The notes under the pieces are model-generated. The model made no database searches and had not been told where the DNA came from. It worked only from the letters and a program-made list of their open reading frames with translations. This document shows positions 21,090-27,703 of a stretch of 41,997 nucleotides of DNA, in pieces (the stretch's first letter is position 1; each line of letters begins with the position of its first letter). The position numbers were made by a program, and so were the translations under genes. The stretch is from the NCBI GenBank assembly GCA_024280335.1, contig JAJRQI010000068.1, positions 1 to 41,997 on the forward strand, in the 5' to 3' direction. This stretch comes from Deltaproteobacteria bacterium. GTDB lineage: Bacteria; Desulfobacterota; Desulfuromonadia; Desulfuromonadales; Geopsychrobacteraceae.

Positions 21090-21257
21090 ATGAACCGTGC
21101 AGTTAGACCAACAAAGTCCAGCATCCTAGACCCCCCCCCATCAAAAGGAACCGACGAACGACCCGGCTGTTCCCCCTATTGCTCGCTATTATCCAGACCG
21201 GTTTTTCAAAAGGCCCTTTCCAAAAGTGGGGGGCGCGGGGGGAAAAATGAATTTTGA
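21090..21257 (+). CDS. possible 55-aa protein upstream of the second recombinase
   Basis: ATG 21090 has AGGAG 11 bp upstream. The frame begins MNRAVRPTKSSILDPPPSKG and ends GGRGGKNEF, overlapping the recombinase start by 11 bp. It contains a run of nine C (21131-21139), a tract prone to slippage. Composition is low in hydrophobics and no fold is evident, so it may be a leader peptide or chance. Confidence 0.3.
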   Translation: MNRAVRPTKSSILDPPPSKGTDERPGCSPYCSLLSRPVFQKALSKSGGRGGKNEF

Positions 21258-22215
21258 GCCGATATTGGATGATTGGAGAGAACACTGCCTGATTCAGAAA
21301 GGTCAACAGCCTCGCGGTGTAATTCAGTATGAGCGCGTTGTCAGGGAATTTTTTGCATGGATTGCCGACAAAGGCTTTCCCCTCGCACCGGAAAAAATAG
21401 CCAGGGATCACGTTACCGAGTGGCAACGATCAATTTTTTTCGAGCGGGGCAATGTGTCAAATCGCACCAGAGCCAGCAAGCTGTCGGCACTCCGGTCATT
21501 TTTCAGCTATGCAAAGTATGCTGGCCAGATCGGTAGTGATCCGACAAAAGGTATCCCCTCACCGAAGATCCAGCCGACCCTTGCGCAGAAATTCAGCACC
21601 GAAGATCTACGGCTTCTTTTCGCCGCCCCGGATCGATCTACACAGATGGGCGTGCGCGATCTGGCCATCCTGAAAACCATGTATGCCGCAGGCCCACGGG
21701 TAGAGGAACTGGTCAATCTGGACATGAGTCACATCCACGATGCTGGCGGATATCTCAGGATTGAGATCATCGGCGGCAAAGGCGGCAAAAGCCGCATCGT
21801 CACATTGCGCACCAGAGCCAGCCAGACGCTAAGAGAGTGGATACTGCTGCGCGGGCAGATCGAAGCCGACAGCCCGGCAGTATTCATCGGTCTGCGGGGC
21901 AAGATGAAGCGAATATCAACCCGGCAAATATTAAACATAATCAAAAAACATGCAGGATTGGTCGGGATCGCCAGTGCCGATGCTTTTTGCCACAAGATGC
22001 GCTCAACCTTCGCCACCGATCTCTACGACAGCGGAAATGACAAGTGTCCGCGCTGCAATCATCCAATTCATTATGTCGGTCTTCTGGAAGTTCAAGCCTT
22101 GATGGGTCACGAAGATCCGAAGACCACGCAGGGATATATTGCCATTTCAGATAGGGTATTAAGGAAGACGGCGATCCCAGATCGCCGTCTTCGTGAAATA
22201 GAGGAGGAACCCTGA
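21247..22215 (+). CDS. XerC/D-like tyrosine recombinase with zinc-knuckle insert
   Basis: A 322-aa recombinase from ATG 21247. Residues 1-85 are a SAM-like core-binding domain (RVVREFFAWIADKG, LSALRSFFSYAKYAG). Catalytic residues: Arg in AAGPRVEELVNLD, Lys in GGKGGKSRIV, CHKMRSTFATDLYDS with His and Arg, LMGHEDPKTTQGYI with the second His and Tyr. Between the His-Arg helix and the final box is DKCPRCNHPIHYVG, a Cys-x2-Cys-x-His insert not usual in Xer proteins. It adjoins the iteron origin, so dimer resolution of a circular form or a copy-number role is possible. The next gene overlaps its stop. Confidence 0.82.
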   Translation: MNFEPILDDWREHCLIQKGQQPRGVIQYERVVREFFAWIADKGFPLAPEKIARDHVTEWQRSIFFERGNVSNRTRASKLSALRSFFSYAKYAGQIGSDPTKGIPSPKIQPTLAQKFSTEDLRLLFAAPDRSTQMGVRDLAILKTMYAAGPRVEELVNLDMSHIHDAGGYLRIEIIGGKGGKSRIVTLRTRASQTLREWILLRGQIEADSPAVFIGLRGKMKRISTRQILNIIKKHAGLVGIASADAFCHKMRSTFATDLYDSGNDKCPRCNHPIHYVGLLEVQALMGHEDPKTTQGYIAISDRVLRKTAIPDRRLREIEEEP

Positions 22216-22487
22216 TGCCACGCAGAGAAAACCAGGAGGTTATCGCAGATCTATTTGATCGGCTGCATATCGAATTCGGGAATCTGGCACCGAAGATAAT
22301 AGAAATGATGGTGATTAGTCTCGGTGGTAGTCGAGTTACCTTCCCCGACTTCGACTATCTCTATCGGCAGGAGCGCAATCGGAGGGTAAGAGTCGAATTT
22401 ACCGGATCAAATCACGAAGAATTGGCGATTAAATACCGGGTAAAACCCAGGCATGTCCGCAGAATATTAAATAGAGAAGAGGGATAA
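22215..22487 (+). CDS. Mor-family transcription activator
   Basis: A 90-aa protein. LFDRLHIEFGNLAPKIIEMM, then SLGGSRVTFPDFDYLYRQER and FTGSNHEELAIKYRVKPRHV, RRILN, is the Mor/C pattern: dimerisation helices, a GG-x-(R)-(I/V)-P/F strand and an HTH with the (G/S)-N-x-x-E-LA-x-x-Y signature. In phage Mu, Mor and C switch on middle and late genes. This gene is the last regulator before the late operon and is a good candidate for the activator of the two matching promoters at 24901 and 31621. Confidence 0.82.
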   Translation: MPRRENQEVIADLFDRLHIEFGNLAPKIIEMMVISLGGSRVTFPDFDYLYRQERNRRVRVEFTGSNHEELAIKYRVKPRHVRRILNREEG

Positions 22488-22488
22488 C

Positions 22489-22602
22489 ATGTCATTTATC
22501 GGCTCGATCAACGGCAAACTGAGACAGTTCTTTAACACCCACGCGCATATCCTCGATTGCCTTTGCTTGGCTGAAACTTTACGTTGCGCTGAATGGCCCT
22601 GA
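22489..22602 (+). CDS. 37-aa small protein, possibly truncated
   Basis: ATG 22489 follows GAAGAGGG and lies 1 bp after the Mor-like stop. The product starts MSFIGSINGKLRQFFNTHAH and then has several Cys and Leu (LDCLCLAETLRC). It may be the beginning of a longer gene whose remainder decayed in the region that follows. No family recognised. Confidence 0.4.
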   Translation: MSFIGSINGKLRQFFNTHAHILDCLCLAETLRCAEWP

Positions 22603-23065
22603 ATCACCCATAACGGGTAATGATAACCGGCGGATTGACGACCTTTGCGACCCAACGCAATTTGGTTTTGCTTTTCAATTTAGAACAGAAGTATTTTCCG
22701 TCCGCGTTGATTACTTGGTTAGCTGCCGGTGCCGCACTGACGATTGATCGAACACGAAACCCCGAAACGACTAACGACAAATTCTGTTTTTACTTTTCAT
22801 TTCTCCGCTTCGAAAATGACGTTCGATTCAGTTCAAAGATTTCATTTTCGAATTACGGGACTGAAATGCATTATGCCTTTTTCACTGCGTGCAAATGGAT
22901 TGCTTTTCGATTTTCAAAGTTGCCCGAAAGCCGGGACTGACAAATGCCTTATTTCATTTTTCAAGCAGCTAACGTAACCGGATAAGCGGCGTGTAACTGC
23001 TTTACGAGCGACACTGAGCTTATCAAATTTAAAACAAAGGCCCTGCACGTCCGCTTGATTTTCTG
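22603..23065. other. non-coding or decayed region with an 11-bp inverted repeat
   Basis: About 460 bp without a supported gene; all frames are short or of odd composition. TTCGAAAATGA at 22809-22819 and TCATTTTCGAA at 22842-22852 are exact inverted repeats with a 22-bp gap, and GATAAGC/GCTTATC pair around 22980-23020. I looked for integron attC core sites because an IntI-like gene follows, and found none that fit. Base composition is lower in GC than the flanks, suggesting foreign or relict DNA. Confidence 0.4.
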
Positions 23066-23286
23066 GTTGTACGGCCTTTTCGAGCGAGGTAAATATGGAT
23101 TTCAAAGTTGAGCAAATTGTTTATGGTCACGGAGGAAGCAGGATTTACGCATTAACCGCCGATGGTGATAAAAAACTCCTGATCGACACTTACGGCAATG
23201 ATGATTTTGCGCGTGAAATGTTTGCAAATTGTCGTATGTATTATTTTGGACGTGGAAAGACGTTTAAAGATTTGTAGCCGTACAAC
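23066..23286. repeat. 10-bp inverted repeats flanking a small ORF
   Basis: GTTGTACGGC at 23066-23075 and its exact reverse complement GCCGTACAAC at 23277-23286 bracket the 60-aa ORF; the second copy starts on the last base of the stop codon. The tight fit around one ORF looks like a mobile cassette boundary or a long RNA stem around the whole message. Confidence 0.45.
23095..23277 (+). CDS. 60-aa protein in an inverted-repeat-bounded unit
   Basis: ATG 23095 follows GAGCGAGGT. The product, starting MDFKVEQIVYGHGGSRIYAL and containing KKLLIDTYGNDDFAREMF, looks like a complete small alpha/beta protein. No family recognised. It is separated from neighbours by non-coding DNA on both sides and is framed by the 10-bp inverted repeats, unlike the tightly packed genes elsewhere, so it may be a later insertion. 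Confidence 0.55.
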   Translation: MDFKVEQIVYGHGGSRIYALTADGDKKLLIDTYGNDDFAREMFANCRMYYFGRGKTFKDL

Positions 23287-23336
23287 AAGATCTAAACAGT
23301 CAAGACGTCTGCATAACACATTCAGTGGGGGATATT

Positions 23337-24317
23337 ATGAATGCAGCTGAGACGCTGAAAAAGATGCGTGAACAGATGATAATGCAGCGTTATCGTCGTC
23401 GGACGATTGAGGCTTATCTGCATTATGTCGATCAATTTATCAACCATCTGCTCATTTGCAGCGCTGCCGCCAGTCGCGAGGATAGAGTCATCTCCTATCT
23501 GACAAAACTGGCGGTTAAAGATCAGGTGTCGGCATCGACACAAAAAGTTGCCCTTTGCGCGGTCAAATACCTGTACGAAAGTGTTTTGCGGCTTGAGTTG
23601 GATGATATCTCAAAATTCACCCGGTCGCGCAGGGTGAAACGCCTACCCGAGGTGCTAAGTCGTAAAGAAGCCTGGTCGGCCCTGGATCGGCTTGATGGTG
23701 AGGGTTGGATCTGGGGTGCATTGATGTACGGTTGTGGCCTGCGATTAATGGAAGTCTACCAGCTGCGGGTCAAGGATATAGATATAGATCGTCATCAACT
23801 CATCGTCAAGGATGGCAAGGGCGGCAAAGATCGGATTCTCCCCTTGCCAGAAATGTTGGTTATCCCTCTGGAAAAGCACCTGCGCAACCTGCGCAGAACC
23901 TATAATAATTTCTCCGACCGCTCAGTTAAGGTTTCTCTGCCGAATGCCCTGGCGCGAAAGTATCCATCCGCCCCCGGAGAATGGCGCTGGTTTTGGCTGT
24001 TTCCGGCCGCCAACCCCGCCCGCGATCAAAAATGGGGCGGACTGCTACACCATGTCCACCCAACCGCGATTCAAAAGCGAATTGTCCGGGCAATCAAGGG
24101 TGCCGGGATCACCAAAAAAGCCGGGTGCCATACCTTCCGCCATTCGTTTGCAACCCACTGGTTAGAAAATGCCGAAGGCTCGCACGAGGTTGCCCTGCTC
24201 AGGCTGCAAAAGCTGCTCGGCCACGCCGATCCATCAACAACGATGCTCTATCTGCACTTGATTAAACAGAACACTGATGTTCCCAGCCCACTTGATGTCC
24301 GCCCCACCGCCGCCTGA
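23337..24317 (+). CDS. integron-integrase-like tyrosine recombinase
   Basis: A 326-aa protein from ATG 23337 (GGGGGAT upstream). It follows IntI along its whole length: MRYRRRTIEAY-like start (QRYRRRTIEAYLHYVDQFI), Arg in YGCGLRLMEVYQLRVKDIDI, GKGGKDRILPLP, then the extra IntI segment LPNALARKYPSAPGEWRWFW and LFPA, HTFRHSFATHWLE with His and Arg, LGHADPSTTMLYLHL with the second His and Tyr, and VPSPLDVRP at the end. The ARKYP-x-A...WFW block is the hallmark that separates IntI from XerC/D. No attC-like core sites were found nearby. It is followed by a terminator. Confidence 0.85.
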   Translation: MNAAETLKKMREQMIMQRYRRRTIEAYLHYVDQFINHLLICSAAASREDRVISYLTKLAVKDQVSASTQKVALCAVKYLYESVLRLELDDISKFTRSRRVKRLPEVLSRKEAWSALDRLDGEGWIWGALMYGCGLRLMEVYQLRVKDIDIDRHQLIVKDGKGGKDRILPLPEMLVIPLEKHLRNLRRTYNNFSDRSVKVSLPNALARKYPSAPGEWRWFWLFPAANPARDQKWGGLLHHVHPTAIQKRIVRAIKGAGITKKAGCHTFRHSFATHWLENAEGSHEVALLRLQKLLGHADPSTTMLYLHLIKQNTDVPSPLDVRPTAA

Positions 24318-24343
24318 TCAACCATAACCAGTGCCCGCAATTC

Positions 24344-24372
24344 GCCGCGCCAACAGCCAGCGCGGCTTTTTT
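24344..24372 (+). terminator. rho-independent terminator after the IntI-like gene
   Basis: GCCGCGC (24344-24350) and GCGCGGC (24360-24366) form a perfect 7-bp stem with a CAACAGCCA loop, followed by six T. It separates the early/middle region from the late region. Confidence 0.85.
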
Positions 24373-24436
24373 GTGCCTGCCTCAAAAAAACTCCTAAGTG
24401 GCTGATTTTGTGTGTTTTTCTAGAGTGACGTCGGGC

Positions 24437-24805
24437 ATGCAGCCGCTGGTGGTGCGCAAGATCAACGCCGGCGAACTTAATAGTTACACTAAACTGCGCG
24501 CCTTCGTTACCGCCCTAGCCAACCCTGAAGAAACCCGCGCCCTTTTCGATTTACCAGAAATGAACACCGAAGAGTGCAAGGCTTTAACCGGATATGAAAA
24601 AATGATCGAACGCTGCGTCCAGGTGGTCAGTGCCGCCTACAAAGACAACGACATGGTGATCATGAAGAAGGTCACCGAAGCCAACCTGCAGACCAACATC
24701 GAGCATATCGACCTGATCACCGCAGTGCTCGGCAAGATCCGCAAAGCCCTGACCGAAACCCAGATGCAGCAGCAGGCCCTGGCCGTCGCGGTGGTGGCTG
24801 CATAA
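24437..24805 (+). CDS. phage protein of unknown function before the late promoter
   Basis: A 122-aa protein if started at ATG 24437; upstream GTG codons at 24398, 24410 and 24425 are in frame and no ribosome site decides. It begins MQPLVVRKINAGELNSYTKL and contains EETRALFDLPEMNTEECKAL and KVTEANLQTNIEHIDLITAV, with a Gln/Ala-rich end. It is helical, with no recognised domain. It sits alone between a terminator and the late promoter. Confidence 0.6.
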   Translation: MQPLVVRKINAGELNSYTKLRAFVTALANPEETRALFDLPEMNTEECKALTGYEKMIERCVQVVSAAYKDNDMVIMKKVTEANLQTNIEHIDLITAVLGKIRKALTETQMQQQALAVAVVAA

Positions 24806-24900
24806 CAATCGCCACCAAAACAGACCCCGGTGCAAGACGTATTCAGCACGTATGACACGAACCACCGAGGGTCTGTACCCTCATCTTCGCCCGCGATTAA

Positions 24901-24942
24901 TGTCCTGATCTGCCAGAGCAAGACTTGAAAATATGCTAACAG
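24901..24942 (+). promoter_or_regulatory. late promoter, copy 1 (before terminase genes)
   Basis: A 28-bp block from TGTCCTGATCTGCCAGA through CAAGACTTGA is followed, after five variable bases, by TGCTA. The same block, with one base different, and the same TGCTA spacing occur at 31621. It contains two small perfect dyads, TCTG-C-CAGA and CAAG-A-CTTG. TATGCT (24932-24937) can act as a -10 element, but no -35 hexamer is present at the right distance, as expected for an activator-dependent late promoter. The Mor-like protein is the likely activator. Confidence 0.6.
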
Positions 24943-24977
24943 CCTCCTATGGGTGAAAATTACCAGGGAGGCTGTTT

Positions 24978-25832
24978 ATGTCCGACGAACAAAACCAAAC
25001 AGATCAACTCACCGCCGACAAGCTTGCCAAGGCGCTGAAAGTAAACATCGCCCGCGCCCTGCAGGCTGGAAACACCGCCGGGGTCGCAAAGGATATCCGC
25101 GAACTGCGGCAGCTCGAAAAAGAGATGGCCGCAGACAAGGGCATCCAGCTGAATCAGCAGCCAAGCGAAGGAACCGGCATTCCCGAGCGCAATCGAATTA
25201 AGCGCAAATATACCTTGACCCCAGCCGCCACCGCCGCCCGCCGTCGCAACGCGCAAAAATCAACCGGCCCGACCAGCGCCGAAGGGAAAAAGGCTTCTGC
25301 CCGCAATTCGCACAAGCACGGCGGTTACGCACATAGCCGGATTCTCGGCCTCGGTAAGCCCTGCAAATCGACCTGCGGTCAATACCCCTGCGCCCTGGTC
25401 GAAGAAGGCCGCTGCGCCCCTGGCACCGATTGCCTCAACAAAGAACACCTGCTCGAAGCCTGCATGGCTATCGAGCGGGCTCTGATCGACCAGCAACCCG
25501 AAGATCTGAACAACCTGGTTGTTTTCGAGCTGGGCGAAACCCTGCAACTGATCCGCGAACTACGCACCGCAGTGCTCGAAGATGGCGTGATCATCAAGTC
25601 TGACAAATTCGACAAAGACGGTGCGCTCATCGGTTTCGATATTAAAGAGCATCCCGCGTTGTCGGCCCTGCCAAAGTTGGTCAAAGCCTTCGGTCTGACC
25701 ATGCCAGACTTCAACCTGACCCCGGCGGCGATCGCCAAAGTCAATAACGACGGCGAAGTCGCCAAAACCCTGGGGGATATCTTCCGCACTGCAGGTGGTG
25801 CGCTGACAGCAGATCGAAAGCAAGAGAAGTGA
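24978..25832 (+). CDS. putative terminase small subunit
   Basis: A 284-aa protein, ATG 24978 after GGGAGG. The first 60 residues are helical (TADKLAKALKVNIARALQAG, IRELRQLEKEMAADKG). A basic block, ARRRNAQKSTGPTSAEGKKA, SARNSHKHGGYA, is a motif seen in many phage and plasmid DNA-binding proteins; it is followed by a Cys-rich patch (CKSTCGQYPCALVEEGRC) that may bind metal. First gene after the late promoter and overlapping the large terminase by 4 bp, so it most likely recognises DNA for packaging. Assignment rests mainly on position. Confidence 0.6.
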   Translation: MSDEQNQTDQLTADKLAKALKVNIARALQAGNTAGVAKDIRELRQLEKEMAADKGIQLNQQPSEGTGIPERNRIKRKYTLTPAATAARRRNAQKSTGPTSAEGKKASARNSHKHGGYAHSRILGLGKPCKSTCGQYPCALVEEGRCAPGTDCLNKEHLLEACMAIERALIDQQPEDLNNLVVFELGETLQLIRELRTAVLEDGVIIKSDKFDKDGALIGFDIKEHPALSALPKLVKAFGLTMPDFNLTPAAIAKVNNDGEVAKTLGDIFRTAGGALTADRKQEK

Positions 25833-27703
25833 CAACCACCACCGCGACTTTTGTGCAGCCGCCGATGGAGCCTTTGACCGATCAGTCAGATCTCGGCAAG
25901 GGCATCGTCGTGCCGATGGAACGATTCGAAGCCGTACTCGAAGAGCTCGATTGGACCTGGCAGCAGATCTCCCGCGGCGAATTTCCCCCGGCGATTGCCG
26001 CCGCCGGCACCGACCGACAAGAACGACTGCAGCTCTTTCAGCTGGCGATCATTTGCGAAGACCCGCTGCTTTGGTGCACCGCTTTTCTCCGTGAACCCGA
26101 AGATATCGAGCACAAGCAGCCGTACCAGTTTTGGGATTATCAGATTCCCTCGCTCATGTGCCCGACCAGCGTCATTCACCAGGACGGTGCCGAAGTCGGC
26201 AAGACCCGCGAGATTATCGCCTGGTCGCTGTGGAAAAACTTTAATTCGCCGTCCGGCTCAGGCTTGATCGCCGCACCGCAGCAGACCCACCTCGACGAGA
26301 TTATCGACGCCAAGCTCGAACAGTTCAGTTACAACCCGATACTGGCCGCCGATCTGGTCAAGCACCGCAAGCAGCCGCACCACATGTTTATTTTCGCCAA
26401 CAAGTTCAGGGAGTACTACCGCCCGGCCGGACACGACGGCGAAGCCTTTCGCGGTGTCCACGTCAACGACTACGGCATGATCGACGAAGCCGCGAAGATG
26501 AAAAACAAAAAGCAGTGGTCCGAGTTCTGGCGGGCCATGAAGCCCGGTGCCATTTCGCGAGTCTATTCCGTTCCCGATGGCGACCGCGAAACCGATTACT
26601 ACAAGCTGAGCATGCGAGCAGCGGGTACAGAAAAAGAAGAGGAGGCCGAAATTGATTCCCTTAAAGGCGTCGGAGACCATGTCAAAAATCTTAAATGGAC
26701 CCTCTTCCGGTGGGGAAAGCACCTTATGCCGTACCCTTTCTGGTCGCCGGAGCGCAAGCGCTTCTACGTCGAACAATTCGGTGGCGAAGATTCTCCAGCG
26801 TACCGGCACAACGTCCTCGGAGAACACGGCGATCCGGAAAATACTGTCTTCCCCTGGGCGCAACTGAAGCACTGCCTGCGAGACATCCCCGAGTATCGCG
26901 CCCTCAAAGTTCTGGTCGACACCTCACATCAAGAGGTCATTGTCACCGGCTACCGCTGCGATTATCGACTCGGCAACGACGGCCCGCAGCCGAACCAGGT
27001 CATCATCCACGAAGAGCTGTTCAACCAGACGCTCTTTTTTGAGTTGGACGATGATGGAGACAGTCAGTTTAAACATCTGCTGCGCGAATATTTTATTTCG
27101 GTACCGGGATTGAAGCGCGGCGGTGGCGATTTCGGCTTCGCACCTGATCCGACCGAACTGACCATATGGAACATCATCGGCAAACGCGATCGCATGGTGG
27201 CCCGTCTACAGCTCAAGCAGGTCACCTACGATCAGCAGTGTCAGGCCCTCGATGCCCTCGATGATCTCTACGGCCAGCCAGCCGATTCACTCACATGGGG
27301 AACCGACTTCGGCAACGCCGGCAGTGCCGTCGCTCACGATCTCCAGGGCCTACAGATTTACGCAGACAAAAGCTACGAAGACCGCCTTCGCGGCTTCATG
27401 TTCCAGAGCAACACCGATAATATCGACGAAGCCGGAGAACCACTCACCGACGCAAAAACCGGGAAACCGGCCAAGATAACCCTCAAAGAACTATCAACCG
27501 ACCTGATCGTCAAGCAGGTTCAGCGCCAACTGCTCGAACTGCCGCCCGATCCTGACCTGGTCACCGCCTACACCAATCACACCTGTCGGATCGGTGAGCG
27601 CCAGCGTATCTACAATAAGCAAAATGATCACCTGATCGACTCACATCGCACCCAGAAACTAGCCGGGGCCCTCGGCAATGAGGTGGAGGATATTTTTATA
27701 TGA
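25829..27703 (+). CDS. terminase large subunit
   Basis: A 624-aa packaging motor; GTG 25829 overlaps the previous stop (GTGA). The ATPase region has QFWDYQIPSLMCPTSVIHQD followed by GAEVGKTREIIAWSLW, a Walker A-like loop (residues about 113-130), and GVHVNDYGMIDEAAKM, the Walker B with its catalytic Glu. The nuclease half holds LKVLVDTSHQ and later acidic residues (KRGGGDFGFAPDPTELTIWN, TWGTDFGNAG). It resembles terminases of phages with Mu-like heads. The stop overlaps the portal start as ATGA. Confidence 0.82.
   Translation: MTTTTATFVQPPMEPLTDQSDLGKGIVVPMERFEAVLEELDWTWQQISRGEFPPAIAAAGTDRQERLQLFQLAIICEDPLLWCTAFLREPEDIEHKQPYQFWDYQIPSLMCPTSVIHQDGAEVGKTREIIAWSLWKNFNSPSGSGLIAAPQQTHLDEIIDAKLEQFSYNPILAADLVKHRKQPHHMFIFANKFREYYRPAGHDGEAFRGVHVNDYGMIDEAAKMKNKKQWSEFWRAMKPGAISRVYSVPDGDRETDYYKLSMRAAGTEKEEEAEIDSLKGVGDHVKNLKWTLFRWGKHLMPYPFWSPERKRFYVEQFGGEDSPAYRHNVLGEHGDPENTVFPWAQLKHCLRDIPEYRALKVLVDTSHQEVIVTGYRCDYRLGNDGPQPNQVIIHEELFNQTLFFELDDDGDSQFKHLLREYFISVPGLKRGGGDFGFAPDPTELTIWNIIGKRDRMVARLQLKQVTYDQQCQALDALDDLYGQPADSLTWGTDFGNAGSAVAHDLQGLQIYADKSYEDRLRGFMFQSNTDNIDEAGEPLTDAKTGKPAKITLKELSTDLIVKQVQRQLLELPPDPDLVTAYTNHTCRIGERQRIYNKQNDHLIDSHRTQKLAGALGNEVEDIFI

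Noticed and set aside
22603-23336. Integron attC or attI sites beside the IntI-like gene
   Set aside because: I looked for RYYYAAC and GTTRRRY core boxes in inverted arrangement on both strands and found no pair that fits; only near misses such as GCTAAC and GCATAAC.
26258-26872. Long antisense ORF opposite the large terminase (204 codons)
   Set aside because: Shadow of the terminase reading frame; no start signal, no domain.
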